A DNA stretch of 64,000 nucleotides from Achromobacter sp. Root83 (GCF_001428845.1 NZ_LMIU01000024.1:278008-342007); one strand, 5' to 3'; positions 40,971 to 51,097 are shown, counted from the stretch's first letter. The notes: generated by a model from the sequence alone, not told the origin. Program-made: numbers and translations.

Positions 40971-43343
40971 ATGCGTCACATCGCGCAATTCAGCCTTGCG
41001 GTCTTGCTTGCGGCAAGCCAACTCGGACCGGTCGCCAGCACGGCCCACGCTCAACAGGCGGACAATCGCGTCAGCCTGAATTTCGTCGACACCGACATCC
41101 CCGCCGTGTTGCGTGCGCTGTCCTTGTTCACGCACCGCAACTTCCTGGTGGACCCGCGGGTCAAGGGCAAGCTCACGCTGGTATCGGACCGTCCGGTGGA
41201 TAGCGGGCAGGCGCTGGCCATGCTGACGGGCGCCTTGCGCCTGCAAGGCTTCGCCATTGTCGACGTGGACGGCGTGACGCGTGTGGTGCCGGAGGCCGAT
41301 GCCAAGCTGCAAGGCAGCGCGGTGGTGGGCGGCCCCAAGCCCGCGTCCGGCGCGCCGGCGGGCGGCGGCAGAGGGCCCGTTCCCGTGGCCGCCTTCGCGA
41401 AGGGGGCGGGCGGCAGCAGCGGCGAAATGCTGACGCGCGTGTTCCCGCTGAAGTACGAGAATGCCGCGAATCTTGTGCCGGTGCTGCGCCCCATGGTGCC
41501 TCCGAACAATCCGATCAACGCGTACCCGGGCAACAACACGCTGGTCGTCACCGACTATGCCGACAACCTCGAACGGATCGCGGCCGTCATCGCCCGCATC
41601 GACGTACCCAGCTCGATCGACACGGATGTGGTGCCGGTGCGGTCTGGCATTGCGACCGACATCGCCATCCTGGCCTCGCAATTGCTCGACACGCAAAGCA
41701 GCGATCCGACCCAGCGCATCGCGATCGTGGCCGACCCGCGCAGCAACAGCGTGCTGGTGCGTTCGGGCAGCCCGGCGCGCACGCGCCTGGCCCGCGACCT
41801 GATCCTGAAGCTGGATGCGCAGCAGAACCGCGCGGGCAACCTGCACGTGGTCTACATGCGCAACGCGCAAGCCACGCGCATCGCCGAGGTTCTGGGCGGG
41901 CTGCTGACGGGCCAGGCCAATTCCGCGCCCGGCGCGGCCCCGGGCGCAAGCAGCAGCAGCGGCGGCGCGGCGCAGGGCGGCGCGCGCGCGCAGAACACCT
42001 CCAGCAACACGTCGAGCCAGGCCGGGCAGGGCATGTCCAGCCAGTCGGGCTCCGCCAAGGGCGGCCTGTCGGGCGAGCAGGAACGCATCGCGCGCGAAGA
42101 CAATTCTTCGCAGGCGGTGTCGTATTCGGCGGGCGGGGCCACCATCCAGGCGGATCCGGCGACCAATTCGCTGATCATCTCGGCGCCCGAACCGCTGTAT
42201 CGCAGCCTGCGGGAGGTGATCGACCAGCTAGACCAGCGCCGCGCGCAGGTGCTGGTGGAAAGCCTGATCGTGGAGGTGAGCGAGGAAAAGGCCGCCGAGT
42301 TCGGCATCCAGTGGATGACCGGCGCAGGCAACATCAACAGCAACGGCACCAGCTTCGTCGGCGGCACGAACCTGGGCGGCAGCGGCATCACCGGCAATGG
42401 CCCGACCTCGATCGACGCGCTGGGCGGCGGCCTGAGCCTGGGCGTGGTCAAGGGCACTGTCGACGTACTGGGCAACCAGGTCATCAATCTGGGGGTGCTG
42501 GCCCGCGCCATGCAGAACACGGGCGAAGCCAACATCCTGTCCACGCCCAACCTGCTGACCTTGGATAACCAGTCTGCCAGCATCCTGGTGGGCAAGACGG
42601 TGCCGTTTGTGACGGGGCAGTACGTGACTTCCGGCAGCGACAGCAGCTCCAATCCGTTCCAGACGATCGAACGCGAAGACGTCGGCCTGAAGCTGAACAT
42701 CCGTCCGCAGATCTCGGAGGGCGGCGCGGTGAAGCTGGACATCTATCAAGAGGTCAGCAGCATCGACGAAAGCCGCTCCAATTCCACCACCGGCATCGTC
42801 ACCAACAAGCGCGCCATCGACACCAGCGTGCTGATCGACGACGGACAGATCATCGTGCTGGGCGGCCTGCTGGAAGAAAACGTGACGCTTACGTCCAATA
42901 GCGTGCCCGGCCTGGGGTCGCTGCCGGTGATCGGATCGCTGTTCCGCTACGACACGCGCAAACGCACCAAGACGAACCTGATGGTGTTCCTGCGCCCCTA
43001 CGTGGTGCGCGACGCGAACCGCAGCGCCAGCGTCACCATGGACCGCTACGACTATATGCGCCGCGCGCAGGGCACGGTGCAGCCGCGCCACCATTGGGCA
43101 TTGCCTGACATGGAGGCGCCGATGCTGCCGCTGCCGGGGTCGGCGCCGTCGGTGTCGAACAATGCCTATGACCTGCGGCCGGATGAACAAGCGGCGACCA
43201 TGCGCCGCCCGGCCCCGGTGACGGTGGAAAGCTTCGCCGTGCGCCAGTATCCCGGCATGCCGCCCGCACCTGCCGCGTCGCCGATCCGGGTAAGCCGGCC
43301 GCTCATGATGACCGTGGCGGTGGACCCCGAGACGCTCCTATGA
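40971..43343 (+). CDS. gspD: Type II secretion secretin GspD
   Basis: A 790-residue outer-membrane secretin. The signal peptide ends near AHAQ (about residue 27). N0 to N3 domains follow ([34 protein letters not shown] at the start). A Ser/Gly/Ala/Gln-rich loop sits inside N3 (about 325-385). The secretin core has [12 protein letters not shown] and [21 protein letters not shown], and the tail [36 protein letters not shown] chose the ATG at 40971 because the earlier in-frame start (40881) would put a TATACT box inside the gene and spoil the signal peptide. Confidence 0.95.
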   Translation: MRHIAQFSLAVLLAASQLGPVASTAHAQQADNRVSLNFVDTDIPAVLRALSLFTHRNFLVDPRVKGKLTLVSDRPVDSGQALAMLTGALRLQGFAIVDVDGVTRVVPEADAKLQGSAVVGGPKPASGAPAGGGRGPVPVAAFAKGAGGSSGEMLTRVFPLKYENAANLVPVLRPMVPPNNPINAYPGNNTLVVTDYADNLERIAAVIARIDVPSSIDTDVVPVRSGIATDIAILASQLLDTQSSDPTQRIAIVADPRSNSVLVRSGSPARTRLARDLILKLDAQQNRAGNLHVVYMRNAQATRIAEVLGGLLTGQANSAPGAAPGASSSSGGAAQGGARAQNTSSNTSSQAGQGMSSQSGSAKGGLSGEQERIAREDNSSQAVSYSAGGATIQADPATNSLIISAPEPLYRSLREVIDQLDQRRAQVLVESLIVEVSEEKAAEFGIQWMTGAGNINSNGTSFVGGTNLGGSGITGNGPTSIDALGGGLSLGVVKGTVDVLGNQVINLGVLARAMQNTGEANILSTPNLLTLDNQSASILVGKTVPFVTGQYVTSGSDSSSNPFQTIEREDVGLKLNIRPQISEGGAVKLDIYQEVSSIDESRSNSTTGIVTNKRAIDTSVLIDDGQIIVLGGLLEENVTLTSNSVPGLGSLPVIGSLFRYDTRKRTKTNLMVFLRPYVVRDANRSASVTMDRYDYMRRAQGTVQPRHHWALPDMEAPMLPLPGSAPSVSNNAYDLRPDEQAATMRRPAPVTVESFAVRQYPGMPPAPAASPIRVSRPLMMTVAVDPETLL

Positions 43344-44767
43344 GCGGGCATCCCTTGCCCTATGCCTGGGCTCGCGCGCAACGCGCGGTCCTGTCGCTGC
43401 GCGGGGGGCAGGCGCAATTGACCGTCAGCCCGCGCACGCCCGATTGGGCCGTGCGCGAGATCCGCCGCTGCCATGGCGACATCGCGCTCGCGCAAGTCGA
43501 TGACGAGGCTTTGGAGACGCTGCTGACGGCGGCCTACAGTCATTCGGAGGACGCCGCGTCCGTCATGGGCGTGGCGGAAAACGAGATCGACCTGGACCGC
43601 CTGTTGCAGGACATGCCCGAGGTGGCGGACTTGCTGGAGGCGCAGGACGACGCGCCCGTCATCCGCATGATCAATGCGCTGTTCGCGCAGGCCGCGCGCG
43701 ACGGCGCCAGCGATATCCACATCGAACCGTTCGAAACCCACTCCGTGGTGCGCTACCGCGTGGACGGCACCTTGCGCGATGTGGTGTCGCCGCGCAAGGC
43801 CCTGCATGCCGCGCTGATCTCGCGCATCAAGATCATGGCGCACCTGGACATCGCCGAAAAGCGCCTGCCGCAGGACGGCCGCATCGCGCTGCGCGTGGGC
43901 GGGCGGCCTATCGACGTGCGGGTGTCCACCTTGCCGACCGGCCATGGCGAGCGCGCGGTGCTGCGCCTGCTGGACAAGGAAGCCGGCCGCCTGCAACTGG
44001 AGCGGCTGGGCATGAGCCCGGGCGTGCTCGGGCAGCTCGACCGCTTGATCCGGCAGCCGCACGGCATCGTCCTGGTGACCGGGCCCACCGGCAGCGGCAA
44101 GACCACCACGCTGTACGCCGCGCTGAGCCGGCTGGACGCCTCCACCAGCAACATCCTGACGGTGGAAGACCCCATCGAATACGACCTTGCCGGCATCAGC
44201 CAGACGCAGGTCAACGCCAAGATCGACATGAGCTTCGCGCTGGCGCTGCGCGCGATCCTGCGCCAGGACCCGGACGTCATCATGATCGGCGAGATCCGGG
44301 ACCTGGAAACCGCCCAGATCGCCGTGCAGGCCTCCCTGACCGGCCACCTGGTGCTCGCCACGCTGCACACCAACGATTCCGTGTCCGCCGTGACGCGGCT
44401 GACGGACATGGGGGTAGAACCCTTTTTGCTGGCCTCGTCCCTGCTGGGCGTGTTGGCGCAGCGCCTGGTGCGCAAGCTGTGCCCGGCCTGCAAGGCGCCG
44501 TCGATGCTGGACGGCGCGCAGGTGTTTCATCCGGTCGGGTGCGAGGCGTGCAATCACACGGGCTACAGCGGACGTTCAGGCATCCACGAACTGTTCACGG
44601 TCGACGACGAGGCCCGCAGGCTGATCCATGAAGGCAGCGGAGAACGCGAACTGCGGCGCGCGGCGGCCGCGTCGGGCATGCGGACCATGCGCGAAGACGG
44701 GCAGCGCTGGGTCGACGGCGGGCAGACATCGCCCGAGGAAATCCTGCGCGTGACGCGGGACGCCTAG
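43340..44767 (+). CDS. gspE: Type II secretion ATPase GspE
   Basis: A 475-residue ATPase overlapping the end of gspD. Walker A is GPTGSGKT (248-255), the Asp box is near [10 protein letters not shown], Walker B near [11 protein letters not shown] (311-321), and the His box VLATLHTND follows. The zinc-binding tetracysteine is Cys381, Cys384, Cys401 and Cys404. It drives pseudopilus assembly from the cytoplasm. The N-terminal domain is short, as in compact GspE forms. Confidence 0.96.
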   Translation: MSGHPLPYAWARAQRAVLSLRGGQAQLTVSPRTPDWAVREIRRCHGDIALAQVDDEALETLLTAAYSHSEDAASVMGVAENEIDLDRLLQDMPEVADLLEAQDDAPVIRMINALFAQAARDGASDIHIEPFETHSVVRYRVDGTLRDVVSPRKALHAALISRIKIMAHLDIAEKRLPQDGRIALRVGGRPIDVRVSTLPTGHGERAVLRLLDKEAGRLQLERLGMSPGVLGQLDRLIRQPHGIVLVTGPTGSGKTTTLYAALSRLDASTSNILTVEDPIEYDLAGISQTQVNAKIDMSFALALRAILRQDPDVIMIGEIRDLETAQIAVQASLTGHLVLATLHTNDSVSAVTRLTDMGVEPFLLASSLLGVLAQRLVRKLCPACKAPSMLDGAQVFHPVGCEACNHTGYSGRSGIHELFTVDDEARRLIHEGSGERELRRAAAASGMRTMREDGQRWVDGGQTSPEEILRVTRDA

Positions 44768-44853
44768 GGCGCGTTCATTCCGGACGGCCTGGCGCTTCCG
44801 GCGCGTCATCGACGCCGATCCAGGCGCTCGCGGCGCTCGGATCGGCCTTGGCT

Positions 44854-45603
44854 TCAGGTCCCGAATGTCGTGATGTCGTCCGACCGGCGGCCCAGCGTGG
44901 ACAGCAGGCCGTCCAGCGCGGCGCGGTCCGCCTCGCTGGCCGACGGGGCAAAGGTCGCCTGGCCCTGGAAGCGCACGCCGCGGCCGGTCGCGCTGCCCTG
45001 GCCCGTGACGCTCAGCAGGCCGCTTTCCGTGGTCAGGGCCAGCGTGGCGCCGTTCTTGGCGCCTTGCACGCGCAGCAGATAGGTGCCGATGGGTGTCAGC
45101 GGCGTCAGCGCGGTGGCGGCATTGCGCCAGCGCAGGTCTGCGATGGTGCCCGGCGGCAACGGCGCGCCCAGGCGCAGCGGCTGCCAATCGATTTCCAGCA
45201 TGCCTTGCGGGGCAAGCGTATTCCACGGGGCGCCCAGCGCGGGCAGCACGGACGCGGGCACGCGCAAGGACTGCGCCGGCACCGACACGCCATTCCAGCC
45301 CACGCGCGCCCGCAGCGGGCCTTGCAGCCAGGGGTGCACGATCTCCAGGCTGATCGGATCCCAGCGCCATTGCCATTGGACGGGCTGCGGCAGCACGCGC
45401 CGCGCGCCGGGGGCGCCGAGTGCGACCCAGGCGCTGCCGCGCCACAGCGTTCCGCTGGCGTCGGCCAGCGTGACGGGCGTATCGGCCGGCAGTATGGCCA
45501 GCAGCCAGCGAGCCGGAAGGACGGCGGCGCCCGCGGCCGCGGCGCAGGCCGCGCCAGCCAGCAGCAACGCGGCGGCGCGGCCGGAAGGAAGGCGCGCGCG
45601 CAT
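44854..45603 (-). CDS. gspN: Type II secretion protein GspN
   Basis: A 249-residue protein with an N-terminal membrane segment (about 9-35, AAALLLAGAACAAAAGAAVLPARWLLAILP), then a periplasmic domain with TLWRGSAWV, WQWRWDPIS and PIGTYLL typical of GspN. Its role in T2SS is accessory and unclear. It is the last gene of the leftward gspG-N transcript. The ATG shares one base with the gspM stop, so translation is coupled. Confidence 0.88.
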   Translation of the reverse strand: MRARLPSGRAAALLLAGAACAAAAGAAVLPARWLLAILPADTPVTLADASGTLWRGSAWVALGAPGARRVLPQPVQWQWRWDPISLEIVHPWLQGPLRARVGWNGVSVPAQSLRVPASVLPALGAPWNTLAPQGMLEIDWQPLRLGAPLPPGTIADLRWRNAATALTPLTPIGTYLLRVQGAKNGATLALTTESGLLSVTGQGSATGRGVRFQGQATFAPSASEADRAALDGLLSTLGRRSDDITTFGT

Positions 45604-46190
45604 CAGCGGCGGCCCCCGGATTGTGGAAGTGCAAGCGTGACCTTGCCGTTGACCAGGCCCGGCAGAGGCCGGCCGTTGGCATTGGCGGCCCGGGTCAGAT
45701 CCACTTGCGTGACCGCAAGGCCCCAGTCGCGGCCGGCCCCGTCCAGCCAGCGCAGCAGCGCGGATGAAGGCGCCTGGCTCAGCGTCAATTCGACGCCTTC
45801 GCCCGACTCCGGCTTGCCCAGGGCCCATAGGCCACTGGGCAGCCCCGCGCGTTCCAGGCTGCCCGACAGCTCGTCCGCGCCGGGCAGGGCGCCGGCGGGC
45901 GTGGCGGACCGCTGCCGCAACGCGGCCGCCCGGGCCGTCAGGTCGGCCACGGCGGCGGCCTGGGCGCGTAGCGCGGGCAATTCGGCCTGCGCCTTGCGCA
46001 AGGCGTTCAGCGGCGGCTCGATCAGGCCGACGTAGACCGTCGCCGCGCCCAGCAGCAGGGCGGCGCCGGCGACCAGACGCCGTTCGCGCGGGGCCAGCGC
46101 CTGGTAGCGCCGATGGGCCCGCGCCAGCGCGGGCTCCAGGGATTTGCGGACGGACAGCCACACGGTTTGCAGGCGAAGCGGGAAAGTCAT
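45603..46190 (-). CDS. gspM: Type II secretion protein GspM
   Basis: A 195-residue bitopic protein. A cytoplasmic N-terminus (ALARAHRRYQALAPRERRLVAG) leads into one membrane helix (about 39-56), then a coiled-coil stretch (LNALRKAQAELPALRAQAAAVADLTARAAALRQ) and a ferredoxin-like periplasmic domain. It pairs with GspL in the inner-membrane platform. The start overlaps the gspL stop by four bases, and the stop overlaps gspN. Confidence 0.92.
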   Translation of the reverse strand: MTFPLRLQTVWLSVRKSLEPALARAHRRYQALAPRERRLVAGAALLLGAATVYVGLIEPPLNALRKAQAELPALRAQAAAVADLTARAAALRQRSATPAGALPGADELSGSLERAGLPSGLWALGKPESGEGVELTLSQAPSSALLRWLDGAGRDWGLAVTQVDLTRAANANGRPLPGLVNGKVTLALPQSGGRR

Positions 46191-47179
46191 GGTTGATTGC
46201 GCACGATGCGCCAGGTGTTGTCGGTGTCGGCGCGTTCCAGCTTGAGGCCCAGGGCGGCCGCCTGCTGGATCAGCGCGGGCGTTTCGGCGACGCGCTGGGA
46301 CGGTTCGCCCGCGTCGGCAAGCTGAAGCGTCAGGGCCTGGTCCGCATAGCTCAGGCGGGCCACCTTGTCGGCGGCGAACGGCAGCGCCTGGGCGGCGGCG
46401 CGGGCCAGCGGCAGGAAGTCGCCGGCGCTGGCGGCGCCGCGATTGGCCTGCAGCGCATCCAGGCCCTGCTGCGCCTGGCGGGCTGGGTCCAGCACGACGG
46501 GCAGGTCGGGAAACGCGGCCAGCACCTGCTCGCGCATGCCATTGCGCAGGGCGTCCGCTTCGTCTTGCAGGCGCGCCGCATGGATGTTCAGCCCGGCAAT
46601 CCATACGACGGCCGCGGCGGCGCTCCAGCGCCATGCGGGACGCCAGCGCGACACGCGCGCCGGCGCCAACTGGGGCATGGCCAGCGACCATGACGGCGAG
46701 GGCGCAAGCCAGCGCGGATCGGCGGGGTCGCGCAGGGGCGCGGACGTTTCCGGCGCCAGCGTTTGCGGCGCGATGAGGGCGCGGGCGCGCAATCCATGCG
46801 CGTTGAGCAGGCCCCAGGCGCGCCGGACGGGCTCGCGCGGCGACCATGCCAGCGGCACGGAGCCGTCCGCGGCGCGCGGGCCATGGCCGATGGCCAGCGC
46901 GTCCAGGTCGCTCAGCACCAGCGGTTCCAGCGCGCTGTAAACGGCGGCGGCAAAGCGTGCGCGCGCCACCCCCGGAATCTGCACGGTGGTGGCGATGACG
47001 TCCGACGGATGCAGGACCGCCTCGCAGGCCGCGTGCGGGTAGGCATGGCCCATGGCCTGCAGAGCCAGTTCGCCTTGCCGCGCGCAGCGCCCGCGCCCGT
47101 CGAACCAGGCGTAGCGCAGGGGCGAGTCGGCGCTGAATTCGGCCAGGGCGGGCAGCGCGATGCGCAGTGTGTTTTTCAA
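46187..47179 (-). CDS. gspL: Type II secretion protein GspL
   Basis: A 330-residue protein. The cytoplasmic actin-like domain (about 1-180) includes VLHPSDVIATTVQIPGVARARFAAAVYSALEPLVL. A membrane helix lies at about 187-200 (WSAAAAVVWIAGLNI). A short periplasmic ferredoxin-like domain forms the C-terminus. It recruits GspE to the membrane and dimerises with GspM. The start overlaps the end of gspK by four bases. Confidence 0.92.
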   Translation of the reverse strand: MKNTLRIALPALAEFSADSPLRYAWFDGRGRCARQGELALQAMGHAYPHAACEAVLHPSDVIATTVQIPGVARARFAAAVYSALEPLVLSDLDALAIGHGPRAADGSVPLAWSPREPVRRAWGLLNAHGLRARALIAPQTLAPETSAPLRDPADPRWLAPSPSWSLAMPQLAPARVSRWRPAWRWSAAAAVVWIAGLNIHAARLQDEADALRNGMREQVLAAFPDLPVVLDPARQAQQGLDALQANRGAASAGDFLPLARAAAQALPFAADKVARLSYADQALTLQLADAGEPSQRVAETPALIQQAAALGLKLERADTDNTWRIVRNQP

Positions 47180-48141
47180 GGAATCTCTCTTGTCCAGATC
47201 GTGTCGGGCGCGGCCGGCGGCGCGCTGCGCAGCAGGGCTTGCATGGAGACGCGGGCCCGTTCGTAGACCACGGTGCCGCTGGCCAGGAACCAGCCGCTGG
47301 AGGTGGCCACGGCGGGCGCCGCCGTCTTGACGCCCGTGCCCGCCAGGCGGTTGGCGAAATCGCCGCTATTGTTGAACCAGTTGCCGCGGTCGCGCTCGCC
47401 GGCCATGGCGCGCGCCTGCCCCAGAGACAGGCCTGGCACCAGCGCGGCCAGGACCTCGGCGGGCGCGGTGTTGACATTGACGCTGGTGGCCGCGGGCAGC
47501 ACCGTCATCGTGCGGCGCAGGGCGTCGCGCGCGGGCGGCTCCAAACCCAGCAGCGCGGCCACTTCGTCGACGCCGCGCGGCAGCGGCGCCCGCGCATCGG
47601 GCGTGGCGCGGGGCTGGCCGGGGGGCTCGGAAGACGGGGCGGCAACGGCCACCGGAGGCTGGGCGGCGGCCATGATGTCGATGAGGCGGGGCGCCACGGT
47701 GTCAGGCAACTGCAGCGTGTTGAGCAGCCGGCGCAACACGGCTTCCTGTTCCGGCAGCGGCACGCCGTTGCGCGCCAGGTTGTACAGGTTGTACTTGCCT
47801 TGTTCGTCCTGCACTCGTCCGGAAAACACGGCGACCCGGTCATCGTCCGGACGTTCGATGCGGGTATCGAGCACGGGCGTGGCCCAGATCTGGTCGCCGC
47901 GGGTGGTGGGTTCGCGCCGCGCGTGGTCGCGCACCACCAGCCGCGCCCAGTCCATGCCGCCCGCCAGCATGGCGCGCGCCTGCACGCGGGACATTTCGTT
48001 TTCCACCCGGCGGGTGCTGGCGGTCTGGCGCTGGAACAGGCTGGTGGTCAGCGCCGCCACGATGGCGACGACGATCAGCGCGCTCACGACGGCCGCGCCG
48101 CGTTCGCGCGACGTGTTGCGGGGCTGGCCGGCGCGGTTCAT
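47176..48141 (-). CDS. gspK: Type II secretion minor pseudopilin GspK
   Basis: A 321-residue pseudopilin. The N-terminal RERG/AAVVSALIVVAIVAALTTSLF is the prepilin helix without Glu at position 5, which is normal for GspK at the pilus tip. The large globular domain has the metal-site region QDEQGKYNLYNLARNG and a DUF-like insertion rich in Pro and Ala (about 172-200), then a SAM-like part (SVNVNTAPAEVLAALVPGL). I chose the ATG at 48141; an upstream extension lies inside gspJ. Confidence 0.93.
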   Translation of the reverse strand: MNRAGQPRNTSRERGAAVVSALIVVAIVAALTTSLFQRQTASTRRVENEMSRVQARAMLAGGMDWARLVVRDHARREPTTRGDQIWATPVLDTRIERPDDDRVAVFSGRVQDEQGKYNLYNLARNGVPLPEQEAVLRRLLNTLQLPDTVAPRLIDIMAAAQPPVAVAAPSSEPPGQPRATPDARAPLPRGVDEVAALLGLEPPARDALRRTMTVLPAATSVNVNTAPAEVLAALVPGLSLGQARAMAGERDRGNWFNNSGDFANRLAGTGVKTAAPAVATSSGWFLASGTVVYERARVSMQALLRSAPPAAPDTIWTREIP

Positions 48142-48755
48142 GGCAGTTCCAGGACGCGGGTATAGCGCTGCCCGCTGTCGGCGGGGCCGCGTTCCAGCGT
48201 GATTTCCAGGCCCGTCGGCGCGGCGGCGAAGGATGTGTCCGTGTTGGCCCAGCCCACGCCGGGAACCCATGCGCGCAGCGTCAGCGTGCGCACGTCCGGC
48301 AGCAGCAGAACACCGCTATCCACGCTGGGCAGAGGGCTGCGCGGCGCGGACGGACCGCCGGCGCGCCATAATCCGTCCGGCCGGATCTGCCATTGCACAC
48401 GCTGCCACAGCCCATTGCCGTCCGGGTCGGGGCGCAGGACTTCCAGGGTCTGGCCGCCGGCCGCCCGGCGCAGCAGGCGCAGGCCGCTGGTCAAGGCCAG
48501 GGCATCCTGGCCGGCGGAGTCGAATGGAGGGCCCGAATAGGAAAGTTCGACGTCGCGCGCCATCTGCCCCAGCGTGCGGACGATGGCGTCGGTGTCTTCG
48601 GCCTGCGCCTCGATCCGGTCGCGCGCGCCGGACACACCGGCCAGGCCGCGCCACGCCATCAGGCTGACCAGCGCCATCAGCGCCAGCGCCACGAGCACTT
48701 CGATCAGGGTGAAGCCGGCTTGGGCCCGCGGCCGGGGAAGGCGGCGCATCGTCAT
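48138..48755 (-). CDS. gspJ: Type II secretion minor pseudopilin GspJ
   Basis: A 205-residue pseudopilin. The prepilin site is AQAG/FTLIEVLVALALMALVSLMAW, with Glu5 intact. The C-terminal globular part is typical of GspJ (ELSYSGPPFD; LRRAAGGQTLEVL; RVQWQI). It forms the tip complex with GspI and GspK. The ATG at 48755 overlaps the gspI stop as ATGA; a second Met two codons later is also possible. Confidence 0.94.
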   Translation of the reverse strand: MTMRRLPRPRAQAGFTLIEVLVALALMALVSLMAWRGLAGVSGARDRIEAQAEDTDAIVRTLGQMARDVELSYSGPPFDSAGQDALALTSGLRLLRRAAGGQTLEVLRPDPDGNGLWQRVQWQIRPDGLWRAGGPSAPRSPLPSVDSGVLLLPDVRTLTLRAWVPGVGWANTDTSFAAAPTGLEITLERGPADSGQRYTRVLELP

Positions 48756-49150
48756 CGCAGGCTGGACAGCAGGCCGTCCAGTTGCAGCAGGATGGCGCCG
48801 CGCGGGGCGGCGCCGTCGTGGACCTTGACGGAGACCTGCCGGAAGCTGCGGTTCATGGAATTGGTGAAGACCAGTTCGCACTCCAGCGCCAGGCCTCCTT
48901 GCGGACAGGGCACGCTGCGCGACCCCGCGCGTGGCAGCGTTGGCTCAAGGCGGAGCTGCGTCAACGCATTCTGCGCGGCCAGCAAGGCCAGCGCCTTGTC
49001 CTGCAGGGCGCGGTTGTTTGCCGCCATCACGCCGGTGGCGCGCAGGGCGGCGCCCATCGCCACTGCGATGATGGCCAGTGCCACCAGCACTTCGATCAGC
49101 GTGAAGCCGCGTTCGCGGCCCTTGCGGCGCGGCGGTTCAGCGTATTTCAT
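48752..49150 (-). CDS. gspI: Type II secretion minor pseudopilin GspI
   Basis: A 132-residue pseudopilin. The prepilin site is RERG/FTLIEVLVALAIIAVAMGAAL. Later segments (LLAAQNALTQLRLE; RSFRQVSVKV) fit GspI. It is a core member of the tip complex. It starts inside the end of gspH (14-base overlap) and overlaps gspJ, so the minor pseudopilins are translationally coupled. Confidence 0.94.
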   Translation of the reverse strand: MKYAEPPRRKGRERGFTLIEVLVALAIIAVAMGAALRATGVMAANNRALQDKALALLAAQNALTQLRLEPTLPRAGSRSVPCPQGGLALECELVFTNSMNRSFRQVSVKVHDGAAPRGAILLQLDGLLSSLR

Positions 49151-49625
49151 AGCGTCCGGACGCGTCGCGCTCAAGAACGACGCGGGTGTCCCCCGCGCGC
49201 AGGGTGAGCGTGAGCGGCGCCGCGACCCATTCCGTATTGAAGATCAGGGGGCGGTCCGGATTCAGCCGCAGTTCGACCGGGCCGTCCGACCAGGTTTGCG
49301 GACGCAGCACGTCGTCGCGCTCCAGGCGGTCGGCGGGCACCGGCACATCTTCTTCTGCACTGGGGCCCGGCGGGCGTCCGCGGCGTTCGAACGACCAGCC
49401 CTGGGCGCCGGCAAGCCAGCGTATCGGCCGGCCGTCGCTGCGGGCCTCGCTTTGCGCCACGGTGAACGCGTCGGCCAGACGCTGGGCATCGCCGCGCAGG
49501 CGGTTTTCGCCGCGGCCGACGGACAGGCTCACCATGCTGGCCGCGATGGCCACGATCACCAGCACCACCAGGACTTCGACCAGCGTGAAGCCGCGTTCAG
49601 AGTTCCCACGAACCGATGTCGGCAT
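49137..49625 (-). CDS. gspH: Type II secretion minor pseudopilin GspH
   Basis: A 162-residue pseudopilin. The prepilin site is NSERG/FTLVEVLVVLVIVAIAASMVSL. The globular domain has LRGDAQRLADAFTVAQSEARSDGRPIRWL, as in GspH. It links the major pilin shaft to the tip. The ATG at 49625 lies inside the end of gspG (29-base overlap). Confidence 0.93.
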   Translation of the reverse strand: MPTSVRGNSERGFTLVEVLVVLVIVAIAASMVSLSVGRGENRLRGDAQRLADAFTVAQSEARSDGRPIRWLAGAQGWSFERRGRPPGPSAEEDVPVPADRLERDDVLRPQTWSDGPVELRLNPDRPLIFNTEWVAAPLTLTLRAGDTRVVLERDASGRYEIR

Positions 49626-50025
49626 CGCCGTTTTCTCCACCGGGCTTGTTGTCCGCGCCGAATGAGAAGACATCGACGTCACCTTTGACGCCGGGGCTCA
49701 GGTATTGGTAGGGATGGCCCCAGGGGTCGTTCGGCAGCTTGTCCAGGTAGCCGCGCCAGTTGGCCGCGCCATCGGGCTTTTGCGCCAGCGCGCGCAGGCC
49801 CTGCGCTGTGCTGGGATAGCGGCCGTTGTCCAGGCGGTACAGCTTGAGCGCCTGCATGATGCCGGCGATGTCCTGGCGCGCGGCGACCTGGCGGGCCTGG
49901 TCGGGACGGTCCAGCACGCGCGGCACGATCAGCGCGGCCAGAATCCCCATGATCACAATCACCACCATGATCTCGATCAGGGTGAAGCCTTGCTGGCGGG
50001 CGAGTCCCCGCGGTAACTGGCGCAC
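49597..50025 (-). CDS. gspG: Type II secretion major pseudopilin GspG
   Basis: A 142-residue protein. The prepilin site is ARQQG/FTLIEIMVVIVIMGILAALIVP with Glu at position 5 of the mature form (residue 18). The rest is the conserved GspG body (DIAGIMQALKLYRLDNGRYPSTAQGLRAL; GYLDKLPNDPWGHPYQYLSPG; FSFGADNKPGGEN). I chose a GTG at 50025 because GGAG lies 7 bases upstream; a further in-frame ATG at 50091 has no support. It is first in the leftward gspGHIJKLMN transcript. Confidence 0.95.
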   Translation of the reverse strand: MRQLPRGLARQQGFTLIEIMVVIVIMGILAALIVPRVLDRPDQARQVAARQDIAGIMQALKLYRLDNGRYPSTAQGLRALAQKPDGAANWRGYLDKLPNDPWGHPYQYLSPGVKGDVDVFSFGADNKPGGENGDADIGSWEL

Positions 50026-50190
50026 TTTACAACTCCGGTCTTTCAGTAGAAGCCCGGGATTGTGGACATGAAATATGACAGTAATGCACACGCGCGGACA
50101 AACGCGGCAAGCCTGTCCGCCGGCCGGAACGCGCGCCGCGCGGGGAGAATGGCCGCTCCTGCTACCATGGGCCTTCTACAAGGAGCGGTA

Positions 50191-50352
50191 ATGGCTACAA
50201 AAGAGAAGTCTTCGACGGGGATGGCCGCATTGGTGGAAAAGGCGCTCCAGCAAAAGAAGCTGGCTGCCGCCAACAAGAAGCCGGTGGGCGCGGCGTTGGG
50301 CAACGCGGCTGGCCGCAAGCAGATGGGCCGCCCCGCGGGACGCAAGCGCTGA
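50191..50352 (+). CDS. Small basic protein of unknown function inside the T2SS locus
   Basis: A 53-residue protein with a good ribosome site (AAGGAG, 6 bases before the ATG). The first half is an amphipathic stretch (STGMAALVEKALQQKKLAAANKK). The C-terminal part is Arg/Lys/Gly-rich and ends MGRPAGRKR, which resembles an AT-hook core (GRP). This is a nucleic-acid-binding suggestion, not proof. It is divergent from gspG and convergent with gspC. I do not recognise a named family. Conservation beside T2SS genes in relatives would decide if it belongs to the system. Confidence 0.7.
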   Translation: MATKEKSSTGMAALVEKALQQKKLAAANKKPVGAALGNAAGRKQMGRPAGRKR

Positions 50353-50456
50353 TCCCAGGCGCTTGAACAAGACGGGCGCCGCCGGCATTGCAACCGCCGG
50401 CGCCTGCCCGGCGAAAGGGCGCGGCGCCACACCCATCAGGCTTGCCGCGCGCCGCC

Positions 50457-50900
50457 TCACTTCGCTAGCGATATCCCCGGGGGCGCGGCTTGCGACGCCG
50501 GCGTTGCCAGGCGGCTCACCCGCCCCGACTGCTCGACCGTAACCCCATCCGCGGCGATATCCCGCAACACGATGCCCGGCGCCACTTCGGCGCCGGCGCG
50601 CCACGCCAGCGGCGGTCCGCCGTCCACGCTCAGCACCGCCGCGCCATCGGGGCCGGCGGCAATCACGCCCAGCACGCTGATCTGCGTGCGCATCACCTCG
50701 TCCTTCCCGAACCACAACGCCACCGGCGTGTTGTCGGCCGCGCGCGGCGCGCCGGCCGAGACGGCGGGGGGCAGGGGGCCGGGGCGGGGGGCAAGCAGGA
50801 TCGACGCCCACACGCCCAGGCCCGCGGCAAGCGCCAGCACGGCAAGGGCGCGCAGCGCGGCGGGCGCCGAAAGCAGGGTGAAACGCAAGGACAGGGGCAT
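50457..50900 (-). CDS. gspC: Short GspC-like type II secretion protein
   Basis: A 147-residue protein with one membrane helix (about 15-36, LRALAVLALAAGLGVWASILL), a Pro-rich linker, and an HR domain (about 60-135: TPVALWFGKDEVMRTQISVLGVIAAGPDGAAVLSV; GAEVAPGIVLRDIAADGVTVEQSG). The HR domain contacts the GspD secretin. The C-terminal PDZ or coiled-coil domain found in most GspC proteins is absent. The start is the ATG at 50898-50900. It is transcribed apart from the other gsp genes. Confidence 0.85.
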   Translation of the reverse strand: MPLSLRFTLLSAPAALRALAVLALAAGLGVWASILLAPRPGPLPPAVSAGAPRAADNTPVALWFGKDEVMRTQISVLGVIAAGPDGAAVLSVDGGPPLAWRAGAEVAPGIVLRDIAADGVTVEQSGRVSRLATPASQAAPPGISLAK

Positions 50901-51097
50901 GGGCGCAAACCGTAGTGGAACAGGACGACGCGCCCGACTATAGCGGCCTTTCATGACAGGCCTGCATTTCGCTTACCCCAGAAAAAAATGCACCCCCGCT
51001 CGGGACGGAAAGCACGCGCAGCGCGCGGGGCTCGGGGCCTTTGCCCCTTTCATTCGCCGAATCGTGCGCAAAAGAATCCTGATCCGTCGATCAAGGT

